Assembly (NCBI GenBank): GCA_030625885.1
Contig: DAOUPZ010000019.1
Span: forward strand, 19,129-83,128
From: Clostridia bacterium
Lineage (GTDB): Bacteria; Bacillota; DAOUPZ01
Length of the DNA: 64,000 nucleotides
Direction of reading: 5' to 3'
This document shows positions 1-8,177 of this stretch, one piece after another. The stretch's first letter is position 1; the number at the start of each line of letters is the position of its first letter. The notes beneath the pieces were generated by a model that did no database searches, was not told where the DNA came from, and saw only the letters and a program-made list of their open reading frames with translations. Made by a program: the position numbers and the translations under genes.

Positions 1-220
1 AATTATTTTTTAGACTGATTTGGCTCAAAAATTTTTGAAAAAATGAGCCTCTAGGGCAATACTTTGCGCAGTGAATTTTACCTCTTCCCTTTACAGCATG
101 ATATATGGGTGCACCCATACAAATAAATCCTAAAAGACCAAAGCGAATATCCACAATGGATAACACAAAAAATGAAACCATGAAAATCCAAGACCATTCC
201 AAGTGAGATTTGACTCTCAT
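1..220 (-). CDS. 4Fe-4S-motif small membrane protein, N-terminal part (runs off the window)
   Basis: An open frame starts at the ATG whose complement is at 218-220, preceded on the minus strand by a good AAAGGAG site, and stays open to the window edge, so only about 73 residues are seen. A hydrophobic stretch (about residues 10-36) is followed by a cysteine motif of the type HCAKYCPRGSFF. This pattern is typical of small membrane-anchored 4Fe-4S proteins found beside DUF5320 genes. It is divergent from the DUF5320 gene and shares its intergenic control region. Exact family is not fixed because the C-terminus is missing. Confidence 0.7.
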   Translation of the reverse strand, partial: MRVKSHLEWSWIFMVSFFVLSIVDIRFGLLGFICMGAPIYHAVKGRGKIHCAKYCPRGSFFQKFLSQISLKNN

Positions 221-299
221 AAAATCAGCTCCTTTAATTTATATTATTATAATATTACAATATATAGATTAAATTGTCAATAATTATTTTAATTTAATT

Positions 300-355
300 A
301 TGGGCACTTGCCAATTATTTTTAAAAGGGTTATAATATAATTAGCAAATGCCCAT
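300..355 (+). promoter_or_regulatory. SigmaA promoter with two matching operators
   Basis: TTGCCA (308-313) and TATAAT (331-336) are separated by exactly 17 bp. Two copies of the same imperfect palindrome frame the promoter: ATGGGCACTTGCCAAT at 300-315 over the -35, and ATTAGCAAATGCCCAT at 340-355 at the expected start site, in opposite orientation with centres 40 bp apart. This layout suggests a repressor binding twice. The DUF134 regulator at 3043-3516 is the natural local candidate, which is inference. Confidence 0.75.
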
Positions 356-401
356 AATAACAAATGGGATTAAAAATTTAAAATAAAAAGGAGGAAATAC
401 G

Positions 402-725
402 ATGCCAGGATTTAATGGAATGGGGCCGCAAGGTGATGGGCCAAGAACAGGTGGTGGCTTTGGTTATTGTTCACCAGCTAGAACAGGTCGTAATGATGCT
501 GGCTATGGAGTTGGTAGGGGCGGTAAGCCATACGGTGGTGGTCGTGGACGCTGCTTTGGGGGCCGTGGAGAAGGAAGAGGATATGGATTTCAGGCTTGGG
601 GTGCACAGCCTAGACCGGAAGAAAATGGCGATTCTGTAAATGAAAAATTGGATTTTTTGATGCAACAAATGGAAATGATTGAAAGAGAAATTTCTGAATT
701 AAGGCGTAATGCAGGAGAAAAATAA
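402..725 (+). CDS. DUF5320 family glycine-rich protein
   Basis: The 107-residue protein starts MPGFNGMGPQGDGPRTGGGFG, the signature opening of DUF5320 proteins, continues with Gly/Arg-rich sequence containing two cysteines, and ends in a short acidic/hydrophobic helix (about residues 78-104) that could form a coiled coil. A GGAGG site lies 7 nt before the ATG. Its function is unknown in the family, but these genes recur beside NifX-like and ferredoxin-containing MinD-type ATPases, as here. It is the first gene after the double-operator promoter. Confidence 0.85.
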   Translation: MPGFNGMGPQGDGPRTGGGFGYCSPARTGRNDAGYGVGRGGKPYGGGRGRCFGGRGEGRGYGFQAWGAQPRPEENGDSVNEKLDFLMQQMEMIEREISELRRNAGEK

Positions 726-761
726 ATAAGGCAGGTACACAAGACTGGTAGGGATGGTCCT

Positions 762-801
762 GCAGTAGAAGTAGAGAGAAATTTCTCTCTACTTCTACTG
801 C
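762..801. repeat. Perfect 40-nt palindrome between DUF5320 and NifX-like genes
   Basis: GCAGTAGAAGTAGAGAGAAA (762-781) is followed directly by its exact reverse complement (782-801). As RNA it would form a hairpin of up to 20 bp. No T-run follows, so it is not a standard terminator; an RNA-processing/stability hairpin or a protein-binding site is equally possible. Confidence 0.8.
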
Positions 802-864
802 CCCATATATTAACATGTTATAATGTTTATAATAATATGGATTGAAAAAAAGGAGGAAATAGAT

Positions 865-1242
865 ATGAAAATAGCTTTTAGTTGTAGTGGAAATGATTTG
901 GATGCTATGTTAGATCCCCGTTTTGGACGGGCTGCTAATTTTTTAATTGTAGATGAGGATACGTTGGCGTACAAAGTTATATCTAATGCTGCCATTTCTG
1001 CTTCTGGTGGGGCAGGGATAGCTGCAGCACAAAGTATTTTAGATGAGGGTGTAGAAACACTTATAACTGGCAATTGCGGACCTAATGCTTTTCAAGTATT
1101 AAATACGGCTGGTGTGAAAATATTTACCGGTCAAAGCGGACAAATTAAAGGTTTAATAGAAGACTATAAAAAGGGTGTGTTTACAGATTCTATTAAAGAA
1201 GCTACTGTACAATCTCATTCTGGAATGGGAAAAGGACTTTAG
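865..1242 (+). CDS. NifX/NifB-type dinitrogenase Fe-Mo cofactor-binding family protein
   Basis: The 125-residue protein MKIAFSCSGND... has the fold signature of the NifX/NafY/NifB C-terminal family (opening beta strand, DPRFGRA loop near residue 20, and GNCGPNAF near residue 70). Such proteins bind or carry metal-sulfur clusters. The start is placed at 865 because AGGAGG (851-856) sits 8 nt before that ATG; an upstream in-frame ATG at 823 has no ribosome site. It is followed 14 nt later by two MinD-type ATPases, a conserved trio in anaerobes. No nitrogenase gene is visible, so a general Fe-S/Mo role is more likely than nitrogen fixation. Confidence 0.88.
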   Translation: MKIAFSCSGNDLDAMLDPRFGRAANFLIVDEDTLAYKVISNAAISASGGAGIAAAQSILDEGVETLITGNCGPNAFQVLNTAGVKIFTGQSGQIKGLIEDYKKGVFTDSIKEATVQSHSGMGKGL

Positions 1243-1256
1243 AAGGAGCTGCGGGT

Positions 1257-2093
1257 ATGATTATTTCAGTTGTAAGTGGTAAAGGGGGTACGGGTAAGAC
1301 CAGTATTGCGATTAACCTTGCCCTAGCATTAGAAGAAGGGCAATTTTTGGATTGTGATGTTGAAGAACCGAATGCTTTTTTGTTTTTAAAGCCAGAAATT
1401 ACAAATCAAATGGATGTGCAGGTATCTATCCCTGACATTGATACAGTGCTTTGCAGCGGGTGTGGTGCGTGTGTAAAAGCATGTTCGTTTCATGCTCTGG
1501 CTCAGGCTGGGAATAAGATTTTAACGTTTGAAAATATCTGTCATGGTTGTAGTGCTTGTTGGCTGGTTTGTCCGCAAAAAGCGATCAAGGAAGGGAAAAG
1601 AAGCATTGGGTTCATTGAAAAAGGCCAAGTGAAATCATTGGAATGTATTCAAGGGGAATTAAATTTGAAAGAACCTTCTGCGGTTCCCATAATCAAAAAA
1701 ATGAAAACATTAATCGATCAAAAGAAAACAATTATTATTGATGGTCCTCCGGGTACATCGTGTCCAGCTGTTGAAGCCATCAAGGGAAGTGATTTTTGTC
1801 TTTTGGTTACAGAACCCACGCCTTTTGGTTTACATGATTTAAAAGTCGTTGTAGAAGTTGTAAAACAGCAGGGGATTCCTTGTGGGTTGGTTATCAATCG
1901 TTCGCAAGGGGATGATCAAATAGCAGAGGAATTTGCACAAAAAGAAAATTTACCTATTCTATTAACCATTCCACTGGAAAAGGAAATTGCACAGCTATAT
2001 TCTAAAGGGATACCATTTGGTAAAGTCATGCCTCAATGGCAGCATAAGTTTAAACTTCTTTTGGAAAGCATAAAGGCAGGTGACGCGTCATGA
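1257..2093 (+). CDS. MinD/ParA-type P-loop ATPase with inserted 2x[4Fe-4S] ferredoxin domain (first of pair)
   Basis: A deviant Walker A motif GKGGTGKTS lies at residues 9-17, followed by a ferredoxin insert with CSGCGACVKAC and CHGCSACWLVCP clusters (about residues 64-105), then DGPPGTSCP, the Walker B-like segment. This is the Mrp/NBP35-related family that carries or transfers Fe-S clusters; it pairs with the next gene. Length 278 is normal for the family. It overlaps the following gene by four bases (ATGA at 2090-2093), indicating translational coupling and probably a heterodimer. Confidence 0.9.
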   Translation: MIISVVSGKGGTGKTSIAINLALALEEGQFLDCDVEEPNAFLFLKPEITNQMDVQVSIPDIDTVLCSGCGACVKACSFHALAQAGNKILTFENICHGCSACWLVCPQKAIKEGKRSIGFIEKGQVKSLECIQGELNLKEPSAVPIIKKMKTLIDQKKTIIIDGPPGTSCPAVEAIKGSDFCLLVTEPTPFGLHDLKVVVEVVKQQGIPCGLVINRSQGDDQIAEEFAQKENLPILLTIPLEKEIAQLYSKGIPFGKVMPQWQHKFKLLLESIKAGDAS

Positions 2094-2968
2094 AGCAATT
2101 GGTTGTTCTTAGTGGAAAAGGTGGCACAGGTAAAACGACAATTACAGGTAGTTTAGCTTATTTAGCAGGCGAAGAAGCCATTATGGTAGATTGTGATGTA
2201 GATGCTGCCAATCTGCATTTACTAGTTAATTATAAGTTGGAAAATAGAGAGGATTTCATGGGTGGAAAAGCAATAAAAATTGATAACAGTCGCTGCAACT
2301 CGTGTGGCCTTTGTTCCCAATTGTGCAGATTTGATGTTTTATCTGTTGAAATGTTTCCTTTAAAAAATAATCAATTAATACCTTGTGAAGGGTGTGGGGT
2401 TTGTGCGCGTTTTTGTCCAAAAGGGGCAATGACTGTGCAAGACATTAAAAATGGTCAAATTTATACATCGCGTAGTGGGCAAAGATGGCTCGTTTATGCT
2501 GAATTGGATCCCGGCGCGGATGCCTCCGGTAAATTGGTTACGGAAGTGCGTCAGCGTGCGTTGGCAATAGAGGAAAAAGAAAGTAAGCCTTACATTATTA
2601 TCGATGGGCCACCAGGAATTGGGTGTCCTGTGATTGCTTCATTAACCGGGACGGATATGGCGTTGCTTGTAACGGAACCAACGATTTCAGGTCTGCATGA
2701 TCTCGAACGGATTTTAGGATTGACAGAAAGTTTTTCAGTAAAGACAGCTGTATGTATCAATCGTTATGATATTAATGCTGAAATATCAGAGACAATAGAA
2801 AAATATTGTAAGCAATCCGGGGTTGAATGGGTAAAACGGATTCCTTTTGACGAAACGGTTATTAAAAATCTAAAAATGGGGCAGCCTGTTATAAAAGATG
2901 AAACAAGTGTAGCAGGGCAAATCATACGGGAAATGTGGTCTCAAATAGCTAAAAGCCTTGTATCATAG
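2090..2968 (+). CDS. MinD/ParA-type P-loop ATPase with inserted ferredoxin domain (second of pair)
   Basis: The 292-residue protein has GKGGTGKTT at residues 9-17, ferredoxin clusters CNSCGLCSQLC and CEGCGVCARFCP (about residues 67-107), and DGPPGIGCP. It is a paralogue of the preceding ATPase and starts inside that gene's stop codon. The pair plus the NifX-like protein is a recurrent cassette in anaerobic bacteria and archaea, thought to act in metal-cluster assembly or transfer. The precise client here is unknown; the tungsten/molybdenum oxidoreductase downstream is one possibility (inference). Confidence 0.9.
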   Translation: MKQLVVLSGKGGTGKTTITGSLAYLAGEEAIMVDCDVDAANLHLLVNYKLENREDFMGGKAIKIDNSRCNSCGLCSQLCRFDVLSVEMFPLKNNQLIPCEGCGVCARFCPKGAMTVQDIKNGQIYTSRSGQRWLVYAELDPGADASGKLVTEVRQRALAIEEKESKPYIIIDGPPGIGCPVIASLTGTDMALLVTEPTISGLHDLERILGLTESFSVKTAVCINRYDINAEISETIEKYCKQSGVEWVKRIPFDETVIKNLKMGQPVIKDETSVAGQIIREMWSQIAKSLVS

Positions 2969-3042
2969 GGGAAGTTTCCGGTAAAATTAAGAAGTAGTTT
3001 TAATGATTTCTCTAGCAAAAAAGAAAAGGAGCGGAAAAGGCT

Positions 3043-3516
3043 ATGGGACGACCGCCAAAGTGGAGAAAGGTAGAATTTATTCCCCAAGATTGTTATTTTA
3101 AGCCGATAGGCAAACCAATGTATGAATTAGAAGAAGTGATCCTTAAGGTGGAAGAATTGGAAGCGTTACGTTTGAAAGAGCTTGAAGATTTGGAGCAAAG
3201 TGAGTGTGCTGAACGTATGGAAGTTTCCCGGCAAACATTCCAGCGTATTTTGAACATGGCTCATAAAAAGATGACAGAGGCATTGGTTAATGGTAAAGCC
3301 ATTCGTATTGAGGGAGGTAACTACACCCGTAATATTTGCATATTAACGTGTAGAAATTGTAAGTATTCCTGGCAGGAAAGTTATGAAGCTTATATTAAAA
3401 AAACACAAAATCATATTGATATTTCTTGTCCTCAATGTGGTGGGCAAGAGATTACGTGTCAGCAGGACAATGATTTTTGCAAAGGACATTGTCATCGGCA
3501 TGGAAGAAGACCGTAG
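3043..3516 (+). CDS. DUF134 family DNA-binding regulator
   Basis: The 157-residue protein begins MGRPPKWRKVEFIP, the DUF134 signature, and contains a sigma70-region-4-like helix-turn-helix at about residues 40-85 (LKELEDLEQSECAERMEVSR). A C-terminal cysteine/histidine-rich part (CRNCKYSW, CPQCGG, CKGHCHRHG) could bind zinc or an Fe-S cluster. The position at the end of the NifX/MinD cluster fits a local regulator, and the twin operators at 300-355 are candidate targets (inference). AAAGGAG lies upstream of the ATG. Confidence 0.87.
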   Translation: MGRPPKWRKVEFIPQDCYFKPIGKPMYELEEVILKVEELEALRLKELEDLEQSECAERMEVSRQTFQRILNMAHKKMTEALVNGKAIRIEGGNYTRNICILTCRNCKYSWQESYEAYIKKTQNHIDISCPQCGGQEITCQQDNDFCKGHCHRHGRRP

Positions 3517-3552
3517 AAAAAACTTTGGATCAATTGATCCAAAGTTTTTTTG
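3517..3552 (+). terminator. Rho-independent terminator after DUF134 gene
   Basis: ACTTTGGATC-AATT-GATCCAAAGT is a perfect stem bounded by A-run and a seven-T run, starting right after the stop codon. It can work in both directions. Confidence 0.9.
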
Positions 3553-3690
3553 TGTATTATCAGTAAGTAAAAAGCCTATCTAAGAAGACATAGATACAAA
3601 CTATTTTTCACATAAAGCGATTAACCTTCTCATAATATTAAATGATTGAATAGAAATAATGACTATAACAAGATGAAGGAGGTATAGTAA

Positions 3691-4458
3691 ATGCTTATTA
3701 ATGATGTTTTAAAATATGTAAGAGTTGATGCGCAACAAAGAAAAATTACCAATGTTTGTGTAGGGTTAAATTATGTGGGGGTTGAGTTGGATGATCAAGC
3801 GACAGGGATTGCATATGTTTTTCGAAATGAGTTGGGCGCACACTATGGCATTTTAACTGAGGCAGGGATATTAAAGGGAAAAAATGCCTGGGAATTAGCT
3901 CAATGGGCAGCAGATCCATATCATATTTTGAAGAGTTCTATTGGGGTAGCGGTTTTGAATGCTTTAACAAATTATGACTTATTAGAAAAGCAGGGAAAGA
4001 AAGAGAATGCCATTCAATTACTTAATATTTGTCCTAATGACAAGGTAGGTATGGTGGGTTCTTTTATGCCGATTATTGAAAGAATTAAAAGTAGGGCTGG
4101 GGAGTTAGTGATATTTGAAAGACAGTTAATGTTAAATGATGTTGGCGTTTATCCTGATTGGGCGGCACCAAAAATGTTGCCAACTTGTGATATTGTGATT
4201 ATGACGGGTTCGGCTTTTATAAACAAAACAATTGAGCCCACTCTAAGGTATTGTGGTCATGCACGTGAGGTAGCTGTGATTGGACCGACAACCTTACTTT
4301 ATCCGCAAGTGTTTAAAGGCAGCGGGATTACACTACTGGGTGGATCAATTGTAAAACCTAGTCAAAAGGATAATGCTTTTTGTGTTATAGCGGAAGGCGG
4401 GGGTGAAAAAGAATTAACGGGAAGCCTGGAAAAGATTTCAGTAAGGGTTGATAATTAG
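3691..4458 (+). CDS. DUF364/DUF4213 putative heavy-metal chelation protein
   Basis: The 255-residue protein matches the two-domain layout of this family: an N-terminal DUF4213-like part (to about residue 90) and a C-terminal Rossmann-like DUF364 part with the VGMVGSFMP motif near residue 126 and VIMTGSAFIN near 170. The family is tied to metal or cofactor homeostasis but has no proven reaction. AAGGAGG precedes the ATG by 7 nt. Lying just upstream of a Moco/Wco-type riboswitch and an aldehyde oxidoreductase, it may act in tungsten or molybdenum handling (inference). Confidence 0.8.
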   Translation: MLINDVLKYVRVDAQQRKITNVCVGLNYVGVELDDQATGIAYVFRNELGAHYGILTEAGILKGKNAWELAQWAADPYHILKSSIGVAVLNALTNYDLLEKQGKKENAIQLLNICPNDKVGMVGSFMPIIERIKSRAGELVIFERQLMLNDVGVYPDWAAPKMLPTCDIVIMTGSAFINKTIEPTLRYCGHAREVAVIGPTTLLYPQVFKGSGITLLGGSIVKPSQKDNAFCVIAEGGGEKELTGSLEKISVRVDN

Positions 4459-4679
4459 AGGAATCAGTATTAAATGCTAACAAAAATTAAAAAATCAACA
4501 ACATTATCAAATATATTGAAGTTAATTATGTTATATGAAGAAAAATACAGATATTTTGAATTTTTTGTGAAAAATATGTTGAAGTGTCTAATAAAATCAG
4601 ATAAGATAGACTTGAGTATGAAACTTATTATTAAAGGTTTCAATCTTGTTTGGCAAGCAATTAAAATTTTATATGTTTT

Positions 4680-4830
4680 CTCCGAATTAATTTGCCTAAA
4701 GGAGTTTTCCTATGGCAATTAATCGATGGGTATTCGTGGAAACATGAATGCCTCCCGCATTTGGAAAGGAGATCGTTTTTGAAAGCTGGTATGTTCCTTT
4801 GAAGTGGGCGTACTGGCTTTTTTTATTTGC
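4680..4830 (+). promoter_or_regulatory. Moco/Wco-type riboswitch with expression platform, upstream of the aldehyde oxidoreductase
   Basis: The segment carries the ordered elements of the Moco RNA motif: CTCCGA (4680), a hairpin closing at TTGCC/GGCAA, a stem GGTATTC-GTGGAAACAT-GAATGCC, then GCCTCCC and TTGGAAAGGAGA near 4750-4772. The same elements occur in the same order at 8018-8110. Downstream, GCTGGTA (4785) can pair with TACTGGC before TTTTTTT (about 4827), forming a terminator, and a later GCCAGC gives an alternative pairing. The gene behind it encodes a tungsten-type enzyme, so the ligand is likely the tungsten or molybdenum cofactor. Confidence 0.85.
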
Positions 4831-4948
4831 CAGCAAGTATCATAACAAATTTCCTGAAAGGGGGGATATTTACAGTCGTTGAAAGGAATTTGTTGAGGGA
4901 TATTAAGGTAAAAGACATCATTATCAGCTTTAAGGGGGAGGTAAACAG

Positions 4949-6703
4949 ATGGAAAAGATGGAGAAAATTTACCGTGTAAACATGACTGATCAGACCGTAT
5001 CAGTCGAACCTACGCCTGAATGTTATAGGCTTATTGGTGGTAGAGCATTGATTACTCAAATTATGAATGAAGAAATGGATCCTCAATGTCATCCAATAGG
5101 ACCAAACAATAAATTGATTATTGCTACGGGATTGTTTAATGGAACGACTGCGCCGTGTTCAGGTCGGATTAGTATTGGGGCTAAAAGTCCGCTGACTAAC
5201 GGTTCCAAGGAAAGTAATGCAGGTGGACCGACTGGTACGATGTTGGGGAGAATGAAAATAAAAGCAATTATTATTGAAGGGTTACCCAAAGTAGGAGAAG
5301 ATGATTTTTTTGTTTTGCGGGTAACACCAGCAGGAATCGAAATATTGCCGGCACCTCAGGAAATTATCGGTAAAGGTTGCTATGAAACAGCACGTTATTG
5401 TAAGAAAAAATATGGTTATTCTCATACGGCCAGTGTATTAACCATTGGACAGGCAGGTGAAATGCGGGCGACTGCGGCATGTATTTCACTGACCAATATG
5501 GAAGGCGATACGTCTCGCCAAGCTGGACGTGGTGGTCTAGGAGCTGTAATGGGTTCCAAAAAAATTAAAGCTATTGTTATTGATAACCGGGGTGAGAATC
5601 ACATTACATATGCTGATCCAAAAGCCTATAGAGATGCTTCCTACCGGTTGGCCAAGATCGTTAATAAAGCAGGAAAAGGTTTGAATGCTTATGGAACAGC
5701 TGTACTCGTAACGCCGATTAATAACGTAGGTGGTTTGCCAGTTAGAAACTTTAGTGAAGGTACATGGGATGATCGTTTTAAGAAAATTACGGGTCAGGAG
5801 CTCCATCGTTTAGCCGATGAACGTGGCGGTCAGTGGGGGCATTCCTGTCATCCAGGTTGTTGTATTGCTTGTTCCAATGTAGTAGCCGATAAGGATGGAG
5901 AATATGTTACGGGTTCATTAGAATTTGAAACGGTTGCACTGTTTGGTTCTAACTGTGATATAGATGATTTGGATTGTATTGCTCGTTGTGATTATAAATG
6001 TGATGATTATGGTGTGGATTCTATTGATACTTCAGTTGCAGCTGGTATAGCTATGGAAGCAGGCGTCATTGAATGGGGCGATAAGGAAGGGTTAGAAGCA
6101 TTTTTAGATGAAATGGGCAAAAAGACGCCTTTAGGACGAGTGATTGCCTGTGGTGCTGCTACTTTTGGTAAAGTTTTTGGTCAATGGCGTGTTTCTCAAA
6201 CCAAAGGACAAGCTACAGCAGCTTATGATCCGCGTGGGTGTAAAGGAACAGGTGCGACTTATGCAACTTCAACGATGGGTGGAGACCATACAGTGGGTAA
6301 CGCGTTGCCGGGACGTGGTGGTATTGATCCGCACAGTACTGAAAAACAGGCTGGTTTGATTCGAAATTTACAGGCGTATAGCGCTTATATGATTGATAGT
6401 ACAGGCTGGTGTCTCTTTGTTGGACCATCCTTTACGAAATTACCATTTGCAGTTGAACTGATTAATGCAAAATATGGAACATCTTTAACGGAAAAAGATG
6501 TTTATAAAATGGGTATTGAGACATTGAAAAATGAAATCAAATTTAATAGAGCAGCGGGTGTGCCGGATATCGATATTCCTGAATTTGAAAAAGTTGAGCC
6601 TCTGCCTCCGCATAATGATGTATTTAATGTATCGATGGAAGATATGAAAAATATTCATAACTTTGATTATGAATTCCCAGAAGAAAAGACAACAGATTGG
6701 TAA
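4949..6703 (+). CDS. aor: Aldehyde:ferredoxin oxidoreductase family tungsto(molybdo)enzyme
   Basis: This 584-residue protein has the AOR layout: N-terminal beta domain with GGRALI (residues 30-35) and the APCSGRISIGAKSPLT cofactor-binding region near residue 70, a mid-protein cysteine cluster (CHPGCCIAC, about residue 307) for the [4Fe-4S] centre, and a late DSTGWC motif (about residue 481) matching the DxxGLC cofactor/cluster motif. AOR enzymes oxidise aldehydes to acids, or reduce acids, with ferredoxin as partner, using bis-pyranopterin tungsten. GGGGGAGG lies before the ATG. It is followed by two ferredoxin genes, the likely electron carriers. The exact substrate cannot be told. Confidence 0.92.
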   Translation: MEKMEKIYRVNMTDQTVSVEPTPECYRLIGGRALITQIMNEEMDPQCHPIGPNNKLIIATGLFNGTTAPCSGRISIGAKSPLTNGSKESNAGGPTGTMLGRMKIKAIIIEGLPKVGEDDFFVLRVTPAGIEILPAPQEIIGKGCYETARYCKKKYGYSHTASVLTIGQAGEMRATAACISLTNMEGDTSRQAGRGGLGAVMGSKKIKAIVIDNRGENHITYADPKAYRDASYRLAKIVNKAGKGLNAYGTAVLVTPINNVGGLPVRNFSEGTWDDRFKKITGQELHRLADERGGQWGHSCHPGCCIACSNVVADKDGEYVTGSLEFETVALFGSNCDIDDLDCIARCDYKCDDYGVDSIDTSVAAGIAMEAGVIEWGDKEGLEAFLDEMGKKTPLGRVIACGAATFGKVFGQWRVSQTKGQATAAYDPRGCKGTGATYATSTMGGDHTVGNALPGRGGIDPHSTEKQAGLIRNLQAYSAYMIDSTGWCLFVGPSFTKLPFAVELINAKYGTSLTEKDVYKMGIETLKNEIKFNRAAGVPDIDIPEFEKVEPLPPHNDVFNVSMEDMKNIHNFDYEFPEEKTTDW

Positions 6704-6731
6704 AATCTAAGGTATGGAGGAGGAGATTACG

Positions 6732-7508
6732 GTGGCTAAATCCAAAAAAGTAGCGCGTCTAGCTTGCCAGGGCAGTAAAACTATGTTAAGCATACCACGA
6801 CAACTAGGTGGTATAACAAATTGTGTGGAAGCAAATGAAATTGATGATGGGGCTTGTCAATACGGGTGTCTGGGCTTGGGGACTTGTGTTGCAGCTTGTA
6901 AATTTGATGCCATAAAGGTTGGCGAAAATGGTATTATTGAGATTGATGAGGAAAAGTGCATTGGTTGTGGTATTTGTGCCAAAAAATGCCCTCGTGATGT
7001 TATAACGATCGTAAAACGAGAACAAACGGTTTACGTGAGATGTAATGCTAAAGGTAAGGGTAAAGATAAGACGCCTCTTTGTAAGACGGCATGTATAGGT
7101 TGTACGATTTGTGAGCAAAGATGTCCTTTTGATGCTATAAAAGTAGTGGACGGATTAGCTCAGATTGATTACACTAAATGCCGTAATTGTGGTTTCTGTG
7201 TAGAGGTTTGTCCTTCCGTTCTTTCATATAGTAAGGTTATTGCCAATGTTGCACTTGAAGAAGAACGTATGACGGCATTAATTGATTCAGAAGAATGTAT
7301 TGGCTGCACATTGTGTAAAAAAGTTTGCCCAATGATCAATGCGATTAGTGGTAACAGAAAAGAAGCGCATACGGTTAATCCAGATTTTTGCGTTGCCTGT
7401 GGCGCTTGTATTGATAAATGTCCTAAAGATGCAATTGTATTAAAGCCAGTTAAATTATTAGCTGCAACTGATGTTGCTCAGATTGCGTCAGGTTCAGAAG
7501 AAGTATAA
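6732..7508 (+). CDS. Soluble RnfB-like polyferredoxin, AOR partner
   Basis: The protein has a CQYGCLGLGTC segment of the RnfB type followed by four or five further CxxCxxCxxxC clusters (CIGCGICAKKCP, CIGCTICEQRCP, CRNCGFCVEVCP, CIGCTLCKKVCP, CVACGACIDKCP). No membrane segment is present, so it should be a cytosolic electron conduit. The GTG at 6732 is preferred as start: the strong GGAGGAGG at 6717-6724 lies 7 nt before it, whereas the in-frame ATG at 6714 sits ahead of that site. It lies immediately after the AOR gene and probably passes its electrons to other carriers. Confidence 0.85.
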   Translation: MAKSKKVARLACQGSKTMLSIPRQLGGITNCVEANEIDDGACQYGCLGLGTCVAACKFDAIKVGENGIIEIDEEKCIGCGICAKKCPRDVITIVKREQTVYVRCNAKGKGKDKTPLCKTACIGCTICEQRCPFDAIKVVDGLAQIDYTKCRNCGFCVEVCPSVLSYSKVIANVALEEERMTALIDSEECIGCTLCKKVCPMINAISGNRKEAHTVNPDFCVACGACIDKCPKDAIVLKPVKLLAATDVAQIASGSEEV

Positions 7509-7525
7509 AAAAGGAGGTCAGGAAG

Positions 7526-7924
7526 ATGGCGCTTTATATTGTTCCAGATAAGTGTATAAAATGTGGAGCCTGTTGGGCAGAGTGCCCCGTTAATGCGGTT
7601 CATGAAAACCATGTATTCTATATTGATTCAGAAAAATGTATTGATTGTGGGGCATGTGATTTTATTTGTCCAATTAATGCGGTTTTTTATGATATAGAAG
7701 CTGCATTGAAATGTTTACAAGAAGAAGCGGGAGAAGCAAAATTAAGTATGGAAGAGGCAGAGATTAAAGCAAAAGAAGCTGAGGATAAAGCGAAAGAGAC
7801 AAATACTGAGGAAGATAAGGAAGCGGTTCAAGCGGCAACTGATGCGGCAACGGCAGCAAAATCAGCTTTTGAGGCTGCGGAAGCTTCATTGGCTAAAGTT
7901 CAGGCTGAGTATGAAGCTTCATAA
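7526..7924 (+). CDS. 2x[4Fe-4S] ferredoxin with alanine-rich coiled-coil tail
   Basis: Residues 1-58 are a standard bacterial ferredoxin with CIKCGACWAECP and CIDCGACDFICP. Residues 65-132 are unusual: an Ala/Glu/Lys-rich helix with no cysteine, strongly predicted by eye to be a coiled coil, doubling the length of a normal small ferredoxin. AAGGAGG precedes the ATG. It is the third gene of the AOR unit and likely an electron carrier; the tail could dock it to the polyferredoxin or the oxidoreductase (inference). Confidence 0.87.
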   Translation: MALYIVPDKCIKCGACWAECPVNAVHENHVFYIDSEKCIDCGACDFICPINAVFYDIEAALKCLQEEAGEAKLSMEEAEIKAKEAEDKAKETNTEEDKEAVQAATDAATAAKSAFEAAEASLAKVQAEYEAS

Positions 7925-7963
7925 TTAGTAATTAAAATATATTTCAAAAAAGTAAAATTTTAC

Positions 7964-7992
7964 TTGCAATTTTTGTTTAAATGCAATATAAT
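7964..7992 (+). promoter_or_regulatory. SigmaA promoter of the second Moco-type riboswitch
   Basis: TTGCAA (7964-7969) and TATAAT (7987-7992) are separated by 17 bp. The transcript would start near 7999, just before the riboswitch, showing that this RNA is independently transcribed rather than being only the 3' end of the AOR operon. Confidence 0.75.
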
Positions 7993-8017
7993 AAAAAACG
8001 AAAAGAAAATATTTTGT

Positions 8018-8110
8018 CTCCGAGCTTGACCACCTAAAGGAAACTATGGTGTAAAGCCGTTAGGGTATGAAGGGAAACTTTTATGCCTCCCATGTTGGAA
8101 AGGAGAAAGG
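8018..8110 (+). promoter_or_regulatory. Second Moco-type riboswitch, with no gene behind it
   Basis: The aptamer has CTCCGAG (8018), a hairpin ACCACCT/ATGGTGT, GCCGTTAGGGT, the GGGAAAC-containing stem, GCCTCCC and TTGGAAAGGAGA (8097-8106), matching the copy at 4680. A pairing region GCTGTGGGC...TTTGCCAGC follows, then two terminators. The next gene is on the opposite strand, so this switch has no downstream coding target in its own direction. Confidence 0.82.
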
Positions 8111-8136
8111 CTGTGGGCTAGTTATGTTATTTGCCA

Positions 8137-8168
8137 GCACCTACCAACATGGTAGGTGCTGTTTTTTG
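8137..8168 (+). terminator. Terminator of the orphan riboswitch
   Basis: AGCACCTACC-AACAT-GGTAGGTGCT forms a ten-pair stem followed by GTTTTTTG on the plus strand. Its left edge overlaps GCCAGC, the possible antiterminator element, as expected of a riboswitch expression platform. Confidence 0.85.
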
Positions 8169-8177
8169 TAACCCCCC

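Noticed and set aside
105..118. Perfect palindrome ATGGGTGCACCCAT resembling the operators at 300-355
   Set aside because: It lies inside the coding region of the minus-strand 4Fe-4S protein and encodes ordinary residues; the core differs from the operator.
4474..4722. 82-codon open frame on the plus strand
   Set aside because: No ribosome site, low-complexity composition, and it runs into the riboswitch before aor.
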